Source of the DNA: Neovahlkampfia damariscottae
Lineage: Eukaryota; Heterolobosea; Selenaionea; Neovahlkampfiida; Neovahlkampfiidae
Direction of reading: 5' to 3'
DNA length: 64,000 nt
Assembly: GCA_016618085.1 (NCBI GenBank)
Contig: JABLTG010000010.1
Coordinates: forward strand, 1 to 64,000
The notes below the pieces were generated by a model. It worked only from the letters and a program-made list of their open reading frames with translations. It was not told the origin of the DNA and did not search any database. Made by a program: the position numbers and the translations under genes. This document shows positions 43,342-53,400 of the stretch, piece by piece (within the stretch, counting starts at the first letter, position 1; every line of letters starts with the position of its first letter).

Positions 43342-43807
43342 AATGCTCAACTCACAAAATGGCAAATTTGGAAAATTGAATTTGTCGAGGTTGATTGTCA
43401 ACTAGATGTATTTTTTTTCTGAATCAATATCATCTAGATTCGGAATATACAGGTGAAAGGTCACGAATATCAATGGGTTCAAGTCATCATACTTGGAATT
43501 GGTGGGATGAATATATCTCCTATTTTAAATCCAATCCCTTCAGAATCTGAACAATTTAGAATTATTTTCTTCAGCAAAATTAGGAAATAATATGTTTTTT
43601 CTGGTGAATTCTTCAGAATATTCAAAAAAGAAAATTTGATATTGTTTTAATTGGTGGAAATTTTCAGTGAAGAAACAAAAAAGCAATATTTCCTTCTTGA
43701 ATCAAAATTCATAAATACAACATTTAGATGATTGATTCAACTCATTGGAGAATTGATTTAAGAAATAAAATGATTGGTCAAAAAAAACTCTTTCTTTTGT
43801 CTTCTTG
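43342..43807. other. intergenic stretch with possible EF2-like remnants
   Basis: No continuous gene is found. Short protein-like pieces are present (for example MGSSHHTWNWWDEYI near 43470-43515) but frames are broken. The last part is the promoter of the next gene, with TGATTGG at 43771-43777. Confidence 0.4.
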
Positions 43808-45695
43808 ATGTGTTATCAAAGTAGAGATGCTGATTGCATATCTGTTTATGAAATAATCAGAATTCCGAAATTAACATGTTTAAAAAGACCTAAAGGCTAT
43901 TGTAGTGCGTTAGGACATTACCTTTAGTAAGATTTTGTTATTTAACAAATTACAAAGTGGATATTGTCGTTGCCTTCACCCAAAAAATGTTTTATCACTT
44001 TTCCATTTAAAAAGAGCTTATGCTTGGTTCAAGTTTTTCACATTCTGGGTGAGTCCTATTATTTCTTCAATTCTGTTTATAATTGCCATCAATGCATTTG
44101 TAAGCTTTATTGGCGTTGCTACTGATTTGGTGGTAAGTACAACTTCAACATTTTTTTTTATTTTATTCTTTAGACCGTTGCCAAATCATGGAGAAGTCGA
44201 CCAATCATGGATATCCGAACTACAACTGGTAATTGCTTGAAAAGTGAAGAATATTTCGAAACCGCTGCATGGTATTATTTTATATCTTATTCAATCTTTT
44301 CAGGTTATATCCTGGTAATTATGAAGGATGTAGGTGTCCGCAAGCAGTTGACATTCCATTTGTTAGTTGCTCAACAATTGGAAGTCCTGGAGGTTGCACA
44401 ACTGTAAAAGAAAAAAATGGGTTCAGATTCAACAAATGGCAAAAAAGAAAAATTTGTATTATTAGAGGAGGTGATGCTGTGGAAACAAGATCACCACCAA
44501 ACGCAGATGATTCTTGCCCTCAATATCACATTTCTTGTGGTCCTATTTGCATGAAAAATGTTACTAAATGCCCAATTACTTCATTTCAATATGTTACTTC
44601 TACTACTGCTGGTGCTATTAACTTAGGAAATATTTATGTTTTACCAAAGAGAAATGAATCTATTTCTGCATTACCTGTGAATGATATTATCATTCATGAA
44701 GAAGTTCCATGCGTTGGAGGTGTTTGTAGAAACAAAAGAACTCAATTATTAAAAAATGGAATTTGTGACAAAGTTTGTAAAGATGATACTCGATGGACGA
44801 AATTGGCAAATCAAAATGAAACTGAAATTTTTGATGAACTTGGAATATCAAAAGGTTTAGCAACTGGATCAGTGAAATACTATTTAAGTTATAGAACCGA
44901 AATTCTGTGGGAAAGAGCAGGTGGAAAGATACCAACTTTAGCAGATCAAAAATATATTCTTTCAAAATCTGACACATTTGAATTGATCCCTTATTTTTAT
45001 GAGTTCAGTTTTTATATTACAATTGTTGATTTTGTTATACTAACTGCTGTTGTTCCAATATTGGCATTATGCACTGATAGATTACGTTATAATTTTTTTC
45101 CTGAAAGAATGCATATCAGTAGAGTTGATACACTAAATCAACTTGGTTTATTTGCAGATGCATTTGCAGGTAATTAAAAAAAAATTATATCTTAAGTTTT
45201 GTAGTTGGAATCAAAGGATTGCGTTTAGCACCTGTAGGTTTTTCATTTTGGGTTTCTGTTGGATTTTGGAAATTTTTTGAAGATTTACTTCCAGCAACAA
45301 CTGATCCTATAACTAAAGCAACAATACGAGAAATTGCTGGGAAATATATTGCCTTTGGGTTGATTATCAATGCTATTGCTTTAACAATGGCTGTGATCAA
45401 TTTCATTGCTGCTTTGTTATTCCTTGTTCATGCATTTTATAGTGATATTCATTTTGTGCTGTTAAATTATGATGAAATATCATCAGATTATGATGAAGTT
45501 AAATCTTTTTCTGGGTTGGTTTTAGTCATTTGGTTGAATTACAAATACAAAATTTACAGATTGATTTTTGACAATTCTAAACTCTCAGTGTTACCCTTTT
45601 TTGAGTGCATGTATGGAAAGAAATACGCAAAACGAGATGCAAGTGATGTCAGAGATATTGATGATAATGATTACTTCTATGATCAAAAATTATAA
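43808..45695 (+). CDS. multi-span membrane protein with Cys-rich extracellular domain
   Basis: Five exons; introns 43927-43957, 44133-44173, 44229-44303 (75 nt, the longest of the window) and 45170-45204. About 570 residues. A cytosolic start with several cysteines leads to a first membrane helix (KFFTFWVSPIISSILFIIAI). A domain of about 250 residues with some 20 cysteines follows (EGCRCPQAVD, CSTIGSPGGCTTV, SCPQYHISCGPICMKNV), then a second helix (FYITIVDFVILTAVVPILAL) and further membrane segments to an acidic tail DDNDYFYDQKL. I do not recognise the family. The frame across the second intron is out by one base, so a boundary or a base call there is wrong. TGATTGG lies at 43771-43777, which selects this start. 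Confidence 0.65.
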
Positions 45696-45780
45696 ATATA
45701 ATTTTATCTTTTTTTATTTCACACCCAACCATTAATGATGAAAAACAACTTTGAACTTTAACCAATAGATTCTTTTTTTG

Positions 45781-45933
45781 ATGTCTCAATTTCGTATGTC
45801 AATTCAGGACACTCCCAAAATCTTGTTGATGTTGGTTGTATTAATAATAGGATATGTGATGTGCTGGTTTCTCACCATTGTGATGGGTCCTTTGGTTCTA
45901 CTGCTTGTTGTAATAACAACCCATTTGATATAA
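45781..45933 (+). CDS. possible 50-residue membrane peptide
   Basis: MSQFRMSIQDTPKILLMLVV..., one or two membrane helices, closed by TAA like the window's other genes. A CCAAT box (CCAATAG) lies about 15-20 bp before the ATG. The opposite strand of the region is also open for 144 codons (45804-46238) and its protein looks reasonable, but it has no ATG and no CCAATCA box. The strand is therefore not settled. The rest of this stretch, 45934-46300, holds a second plus-strand open piece (46071-46253) and nothing else that I recognise. Confidence 0.35.
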   Translation: MSQFRMSIQDTPKILLMLVVLIIGYVMCWFLTIVMGPLVLLLVVITTHLI

Positions 45934-46307
45934 AAAATGAAAACATAAATTGCACTTGGTACATGCCAAAGATAAGTGAAGTAAAAATGTGAAGTAAGTT
46001 TCAAGCTGTACAAAAAAATAAAAAAGCAAATGTATCTGAAGTGTCCTCTTTCGGTGAAATATAGAAATTCTTGGCCAGTTTGAACAGGATCTGCTTCACC
46101 TATTGTCTGTGGTTCAAAGAATTCAAAAACACAATTTTTTGTGACGTTGTTGAGTTTGACGTAACTGAAAATGAAGAAATCAACTGGATTTTTAGAGACA
46201 CCACTCAAAATATCGAAAATTGTACTGAACTTCAACAATATATTGTTGAATGAAAATTACAAATTATTTATATTTTATTCATGTTAGTTTGGATAACAGA
46301 CAAGTTA

Positions 46308-46392
46308 CTCTGGATAGCTCAGTTGGTAGAGCATTCGACTGTAGTGTTTCATAGACATCGAATTGTCGCTGGTTCGATTCCTGCTCCGGAGA
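46308..46392 (+). tRNA. tRNA-Tyr (anticodon GUA) with a 12-nt intron
   Basis: Acceptor CTCTGGA pairs with TCCGGAG, the D arm is GCTC-AGTTGGTA-GAGC, and the anticodon stem TTCGA/TCGAA carries the loop CT-GTA-G...A. Between base 37 (G, 46344) and base 38 (A, 46357) lies an intron of 12 nt at 46345-46356, at the canonical position. T arm GCTGG-TTCGATT-CCTGC has one mismatch. Intron-bearing tRNA-Tyr genes are usual in eukaryotes. Confidence 0.93.
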
Positions 46393-46467
46393 TTATATTT
46401 TTTCTTTCTCGATGGAGCTGAATTCAACTGGATCATAGGTTCATTTTACACATAAAAACCAGACCAA

Positions 46468-47934
46468 GTGATGTCAGAACAAAATTTTGAAGAAATTTCT
46501 TGTGAATTTGAATGGGTGAAATATGTGCAAGAAAAAATCACAAACAACACTGTTTCTTGCCTCAATTTGAGCAGTGAGAAATGGAAGAAATTAAATTTTT
46601 TTACAGATTTTTGTTTGGATGAAGGAGAAGATGAAGATTTTTTTTTTTCATTTTTGAAAATTGAAGGAGTTGTTTATGCAAATTTTCAAAACTTTCTCGA
46701 TGAAGGACTTTTTGAAGATTCAAAATTCTTAAAACTGGTGATTTCTGGTATTTCTACATTTTATTAATTTTAGATATTAATGGATGCAACTTGACTAAAT
46801 GCAATTATAAATTAATTGACCTGGAAATTGATGTCAACGAAGAAAACACTTATTATGTGAGTAGATTATTTGATTATTTGCCGAATCTAGAAAATTTGGT
46901 ATTGAATTGTTCAAGTTCACCTGAATTATCATTTGTTCTCTCACAACTATTAAAGTTGAAATGTTTGAAATTTTTGAACATCAAATGTAAATTGGAACAA
47001 TTGGTTTTAAAATTTTGAAGCTACTGATTTGAATGCTTGTTCAATTAAAATCATTTTAGATTTAGTTTCTAAAGGTGTCAAAGTTGATTTTATTGCTGAT
47101 GATAGTGTGACATATTATATTAATGCAATCACCAAGAAAGAAAAGTTCATTTACATTTCTCTTGATATTCTCACTCCTCTTTCAGAAGAATTAATGTCAA
47201 AAGGAGATAATTCAAAATTCAGTTATATTTTTTTATGTGTAAATCAAAAATTAATAATCTTTTAGGATCATTCTTGCGGTCATGATAAGTTGATTCATTT
47301 CATGGTTAATTCACTTCCTTATTTCAAAAATGTAATTTCATTAAGAATTGATTCTTCAGGAAATTTAAATTCAATACTCAAAAAGTTGAAGTATTTTCCA
47401 AATATTACAGACTTGGATTTCATCAATTTGATTGGTCAACAAGATTCATCTTGGATTTTTATTTTATTTGATGAATTGAAAATGGAATATTTGAAATTGA
47501 AAGTACTTCTGCCGTCTACAGTTCTTCTTTCAAAATCATTAAGATCAAATCAATCATTAAAAAGACTGAGTTTCACTTTTTCATCACAAATTGTGAATAT
47601 CTGTGATGTAATGGAATTCTTAAAAGGAAACAAAAATTTAAGATCTTTTGAAATTATATTTCTGGAACAAACTGAGACATTTTCAAATTTATTGTCTGAA
47701 TTCCTTGATATTTTGTCGACAACTAATATCGCTAATTTTTTTTGCATCATTGGTCAGAAATATTATTTTTGCAAAGAATTTGATAGAATTACTAAAATGA
47801 ATAGAATACGCTTGGAAATTGAAACGAGATTCAAATTCATTTCAAAGGTAGCTTGTGATATGAATTTCAAATTTGAGGAAACAAAGAGAAAATTTCAGGA
47901 TACTTCATCACCAAACAAAAGAAAAAAAAAGTAA
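46468..47934 (+). CDS. LRR-like cytosolic protein
   Basis: Three exons (26-nt intron 46748-46773, 27-nt intron 47239-47265) would give about 470 residues. Recurrent leucine-rich units such as LPNLENLVLNCSS, FKNVISLRIDSSGN, NQSLKRLSFTFSS, NKNLRSFEIIF indicate a diverged LRR or F-box-type LRR protein; an acidic cluster (DEGEDEDFFF) lies in exon 1. The C terminus is lysine-rich (KRKKK). One extra base in a T4 run near 47015 shifts the frame; coding-like sequence continues immediately in the next frame, so a sequencing error is likelier than decay. No clean CCAATCA lies before the ATG, unlike most genes here. Function unknown. Confidence 0.6.
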
Positions 47935-47996
47935 ATATCTATTTTTGGATTCACAATTGTTCGAAATACCAACCAATCAAATTTTCTTTCCTCATG

Positions 47997-49285
47997 ATGA
48001 AGAAGTACGTGAAGACTAGAACATATAATGGAAATACGAAGGACAAATATCATAATAATCAAGTGATCACACCACATAACAATTCAGAACAAACTATTAT
48101 GATGAAAATCTATATCACACAAGACTTCACAGGAGTTCCAAGGAATTTATTTCATAAAGGAAATATTGATAGAGAGAGAACATTTGCAACTTGGTTAGCT
48201 CCAGATTCAAATACTCTACATTGTAGAATATCAACAAATAGCACTGTTGATGATGGTTTCAATTCAAAAATTGTGCTAAAAAAAAATCAATGGCACAAAC
48301 TCACTTTCATTCTTAAAGATGATACATATTCACTTTATGTTGATGATGTCTTGGATACTTGTCATAAATTTGTTGGTAAAGTTATTTTTAACAATGGACC
48401 TTTGTATATTGGAAAAGATCCATGGTATACTGGTTTTGTTGGGAAAATAGCCGATTTTACAATGTATTCAAAAGCAATGACTCAATTAGAATCTAATGAA
48501 TTTGATAATTTGGAAGAAGAAAAAGTATCAAGTTTAGGAAATTCATTGGGTGCTTTACTTGTCAATTCTTCGTTCACTGATTATACAATTCATTTGAAAT
48601 CAACTGAAATCAAATGCCATCGTACATTACTTATTGCTCGTAGTAAATTCTTTTTAAAATTGTTTGAATCCAAAATGGAAGACTCAAAAAATGATTTCAT
48701 TGAATTAAAAGATTTTGAAGACAAATTAATGAAAATTGCAATTAATTTCATTTATACAGATGTTTNNNNNNNNNNNNNNNNNNNNNNNNNNNNNNNNNNN
48801 NNNNNNNNNNNNNNNNNNNNNNNNNNNNNNNNNNNNNNNNNNNNNNNNNNNNNNNNNNNNNNNNTCGTAGTAAATTCTTTTTAAAATTGTTTGAATCCAA
48901 AATGGAAGACTCAAAAAATGATTTCATTGAATTAAAAGATTTTGAAGACAAATTAATGAAAATTGCAATTAATTTCATTTATACAGATGTTTTAAAAACT
49001 AAAGGATGTTCTGGATCTGATTTAATTGATTTAATGAACATTGGAAACTTTTTAGAAATTGATAATTTCTCAAAGAAAATTTCACAAAAAATTGAATTTA
49101 TTTTATCAATTGAAAATATTTTTGAAATTTATTTGAAATCATTTGAATATGATTTTCAAGAAGTTCAAAATTCATGTGTAGAATTCATTGTATTTCATTT
49201 CAAAGAAATTATTTTGCTCCCTCAATATTTGGAATTACCAAAAGAATGCATCACAAAAGTTTTTAAAGAATACTCAAAACAATAA
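47997..49285 (+). CDS. BTB-LamG protein, copy 1, crossed by an assembly gap
   Basis: N-terminal laminin-G/concanavalin-like jelly-roll domain (residues 1-165; FVGKIADFTMYSKAM is the typical last strand) followed by a BTB/POZ domain (IHLKSTEIKCHRTLLIARSKFFLKLF would be its start) and a BACK-like helical end. BTB proteins often recruit CUL3 ubiquitin ligases. A run of 99 N (48766-48864) interrupts it, with the same 128 bp on either side. If the two copies are one sequence, the gene has 353 codons, exactly like copy 2, so the gap is an artefact and the gene is probably intact. CCAATCA lies at 47973-47979. Confidence 0.85.
48638..48765 (+). repeat. 128-bp contig-end overlap, left copy
   Basis: Identical to 48865-48992 on the other side of the N run, and also present within the paralogue at about 50013-50140. 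It looks like the unresolved overlap of two contigs and not a biological repeat. Confidence 0.85.
48766..48864. other. assembly gap (99 N)
   Basis: Scaffold gap inside the first BTB-LamG gene. The flanks are the same 128 bp, so the true gap size is probably negative. Confidence 0.98.
48865..48992 (+). repeat. 128-bp contig-end overlap, right copy
   Basis: Same sequence as 48638-48765. It begins exactly at the first base after the gap. Confidence 0.85.
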
Positions 49286-49373
49286 ATAGTCTGAAAATAA
49301 TCTCCCAACATCCATAAATGAGACTAAAAATAGCAGATTTTCCTAACCAATCACATTTGGTTTCTCTCATAAA

Positions 49374-50435
49374 ATGAAAAAGTACGTTGAAAACAAAACA
49401 TATGATGGAACAAACATTGACACATTTGATAAAAGTCAATTTGTTAAACCATACAAAAATTCTCAGCTTTCAATTTTGTTAAGAATATTCATTACCCAAG
49501 ACTTTACAGGAAAATGGAGAAACCTTTTTCATAAAGGAAATAGTGATCAAGAAAGAACTTTCGCAACATGGTTATCACCAAATACAAACACTTTACATTG
49601 CAGAATATCTACAACTCATAACAAAAATGATGGTTTTAATTCAAAATCTGTTTTGAAAATAAATCAGTGGTACACAGTTGCATTCGTTCTCAGTGATGAT
49701 ACATATTCACTTTATATTGACAATATCCTGGATACATGTTATAAATTACCTGGTAAAGTTATTTTTAACAATGGTCCTTTGTATATTGGAAAAAATCCAT
49801 GGTACAACGGATTTGTTGGAAAAATGTCTGAATTTAAAATATATTCTAAGGCAATAACTAATTTTCAATCTGATGATTTGGAGAATTTGGAAGATGAAAA
49901 AATATCAAGTTTAGGGAATTCATTGAATCTTCTTCTTCAAACATCAATGTTTTCAAATTACAAAATTATCTTGAATTCAGAAGAAATTAAATGTCACCGT
50001 TCATTATTAGCTGTTCGTAGTAAATTCTTTTTAAAATTGTTTGAATCCAAAATGGAAGACTCAAAAAATGATTTCATTGAATTAAAAGATTTTGAAGACA
50101 AATTAATGAAAATTGCAATTAATTTCATTTATACAGATGTTTTAAAAACTAAAGGATGTTTTGGATCTGATTTAATTGATTTAATGAACATTGGAAACTT
50201 TTTAGAAATTGATAATTTCTCAAAGAAAATTTCACAAAAAATTGAATTTATTTTATCAATTGAAAATATTTTTGAAATTTATTTGAAATCATTTGAATAT
50301 GATTTTCAAGAAGTTCAAAATTCATGTGTAGAATTCATAGTATTTCATTATAAAGAAATAATTGTTCATCCAAAATTTTTGGAATTACCAAAAGAATGCA
50401 TGTCACAAGTATTCAAAGCATATGTAAAAGAATAA
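49374..50435 (+). CDS. BTB-LamG protein, copy 2
   Basis: 353 residues, intron-free. It has the same two-domain layout as copy 1: an N-terminal LamG-like jelly roll (ITQDFTGKWRNLFHKGN, YSLYIDNILDTCY, GPLYIGKNPWYNGFVGKM) and a BTB/POZ domain (CHRSLLAVRSKFFLKLFESK). The LamG halves of the copies differ at roughly one residue in four, but from residue about 213 to 322 the DNA of the two genes is almost identical, which points to recent gene conversion. A BTB partner such as CUL3 and a sugar or protein ligand for the LamG half are plausible, not shown. CCAATCA lies at 49347-49353. The stop is 16 bp from the end of the convergent protease gene. Confidence 0.88.
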   Translation: MKKYVENKTYDGTNIDTFDKSQFVKPYKNSQLSILLRIFITQDFTGKWRNLFHKGNSDQERTFATWLSPNTNTLHCRISTTHNKNDGFNSKSVLKINQWYTVAFVLSDDTYSLYIDNILDTCYKLPGKVIFNNGPLYIGKNPWYNGFVGKMSEFKIYSKAITNFQSDDLENLEDEKISSLGNSLNLLLQTSMFSNYKIILNSEEIKCHRSLLAVRSKFFLKLFESKMEDSKNDFIELKDFEDKLMKIAINFIYTDVLKTKGCFGSDLIDLMNIGNFLEIDNFSKKISQKIEFILSIENIFEIYLKSFEYDFQEVQNSCVEFIVFHYKEIIVHPKFLELPKECMSQVFKAYVKE

Positions 50436-50451
50436 AGTACTAAAGAGAATT

Positions 50452-53400
50452 TTAATTCTTTATTGACAATTTCCATTTATGAGTTTCACAGATAACTCTC
50501 AAAGATTTCATGTTTTCCTCTTCTCTCACTATTTTTTTTATCAAATCACTATGTTTTGGATTCACCAAAAATTTCAAACAAGTCAAAGTTGATGATGCAT
50601 TTGATTTATTCTTAATCACTTCTCCAATGAAATTTTTGATAATTTCACTAGCTCTTGCTTCCTTAATGGAATCATCAATATTTAAAATAGATTGTAAAAT
50701 CTGTAAGAATGGTTCTTGACCTGAAATATATTCTGGAGTTTTTGATGAATTACCAATAGTGTTAATTAAACTTTCAAAAAGAATTAAAAAAAAAAAGAAT
50801 TACTTTTGTGGATCTGTTAATTGGTTGATCAAAACATTCGAAAAATTGATTGAAATCAATCTTGATTCAAAACACCAATGAGTTAAAATATTCGAAATTT
50901 CTTCAAGATTAACATTCTCTTGAATAATTGAACCAAAAAAATTTCGATTGAAAAATTTCTCTTTGTCTTTATCTGACAAATAAATTTTTTCTTCTTTTTC
51001 ATTTTTGATTTTAACATTAGATGTGTTAACATAATTGGTACTTGTTTCGCATGATCTCATTATCCAAGAAATTAATTTCAATGAGTAAAATAAACACTTC
51101 TTTCCAAAGTGTAAACTCAAACCAAATGATTGTAATTTTGAATTTTTATCAACAATAGTGGATTCACCACCATGTAAACATGAAGTTAAGATAGATATGA
51201 TTTCTTTGGATAACAAAAATTTTGTGTTTTCAAAACTCAATTCTGCAAATTCTTCAAACAATTGAATCAATTCACCTATGTTTCTGTAATAATACCTTCC
51301 ATTTTTTTGTATTAATTCAATCAATTTTGAAACGAATTTTGTTGTAGTTTCATCTAAATCGGATAAAATTTTTAAACAATGAATTGAAATGTCTTTGAAT
51401 GTGTTTCTGATGATTTCATGCGGACAATCAAAGAAAATTGAAATTAGATTTTCTTGATTGAAATAATTTAAAAAGAATTTGCAAGATTCTTTGTTATTGG
51501 ATAATAAATCACGAATCATTAAAGTGTTCAAGTATTCAATGGAACTTTTGTGAATGGAGTGTGATAATATATCAATGAGGTATTTGCAACATAATTCAAT
51601 TGAACTTGTTTGATTATTCTTTAAAGATAGAACTTGTAGGATGAAATCATTAAATTCTTCAGAATAAACGAATTCATCTCTAAAGCAATTTCCATTTTCT
51701 TTCCAAACAATTTTTTTGATTTCAGAAGGCAATTCAACTTCAATATCTTTTTTTTCTTCTTGGATATTTTCTTTTTCTTCTTCTTTGGTTTCAGATCTTT
51801 CCAAAGGTTCTTCTTCTTTGATTGATGATGTTTTTTGATAAAAAAGCATATAAGCATTATTAGTTCTTAAGATTTTGTTTTTAACAGTATCTGTTCCATT
51901 TTGATCTTTGGACACAATTTCTTCAACACCTCCAAAACATTCTTTGTCTAAATTCTCAATATCAAAAGGAATAACTTTTGTGTCATTAAATTCGTACCAT
52001 TTTCTGGTAGATCTTTCCATGATGAATGAATAATAATGACCTGAATCTGCAGTTCCAATATGAACAACTACTCCTACTAATTCATATTGATAATTCTTAT
52101 TGGTTGAAGATTCAAGATTCTTCATGCAATCAACTGTGTATGGAAATAAATCCAATTTTCTTGGAAACTCTAATCTGTCATTGATTTTGTTATTTTTTCT
52201 TCTTTCATAATCAAATTCAAATCTTTTCAAGTGTAATGTTAAAATTTCAGGTAATTTGAGAATTGAGTAAGTTTTAACTGCATCCACATGCCTTCCTTCA
52301 TGCTCACTGTAGTATTGGTTTTCACCTTCCAATCTATCTCCTTTAATATAGTTATCCAATGATTCTTGAATATTTTTCTTGTTTTTGACATCCAATGAAA
52401 TTCCAATGATTGGTTCTTCAGTTTTTGAAACATAATTTTCAGTTTTAATTTCACTTAAAACCCTTCCACCAAAGATTGATTTAACAAAATTAGGTGATGA
52501 ATTTCCAATTGCTGCTTCAATTTTATCAAAATACAAGTTGAAAAATTCATAAGCATCTTGCTGACGATGCACATTAATTTTTTCACCAAAAATATCTTTG
52601 TATGAATCACAAAAAGGATTGGTATCATAATAATACTTGAAACTATCTTTTAAATTTCCAAAAAGTAATTGACTTTGGTATAATACATTTTTGTTATCAT
52701 CATCTTTTGTTTCTTCAACTGTTGGGACTTTTGCAGAAAACATACCATTTCTGAAGACTGGAATCATATAAAATTGTTGAAGCAATGAATTCATATAACA
52801 AGTACTCCCTGCGTTCTTTAGTCCGATAAAATTTTTCTTTGTTAAAATTCCTTCCCCAGAAGAAGTAAAAAACCAATACGTTTTTTTTGATTCATTGATC
52901 AATTCCTTTAACAAAGTTAATAGAATTTTATATTCATCCTCTTCTTTTTCTTTATTGATCAATTCAACAATTAATTGAAATGTTGCTTTTCTACTCTTTT
53001 TTGATTTGCATTTTGGTGGCAAGACTTTCAAATTTTTCAAAGAATTTTCATTTGGTATTTGAAAGAGAGAGTTATAAATTTGAATTAAAAATTCATTTCT
53101 ATTCTTCTTTAATTCTAAATTCGATTTAAAAATCGAAGTCAAAATATTCAAGTATCCAATCAAAATTAAATCTTCTTTTTTGGAAGTGACTTCAAAATTT
53201 TTTGATAAAATTTTTGCAATTAATTTTTCAACTTCTGATTCTTCATCTTCTAATAGTTTATTTTTTTCAATCAATTTCTCCAAAAAATTGAAATAAGATT
53301 CACACGATGACGAATAATCTTCAATTGTTTCAAAGAGTTTGAAAAAGTATTCAAAAAGATAATCCCTTAATTTTTCATTCTTTTCTGAAATCAAAATTAA

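Noticed and set aside
45804-46238. 144-codon frame on the minus strand
   Set aside because: No ATG, no CCAATCA box, and it overlaps a plus-strand frame with ATG, TAA and a CCAAT box. Not excluded, but not supported enough to annotate.
48638-48992. Real tandem repeat within the BTB gene
   Set aside because: The two copies abut a gap of 99 N, end at contig borders, and merging them gives the same length as the paralogue.
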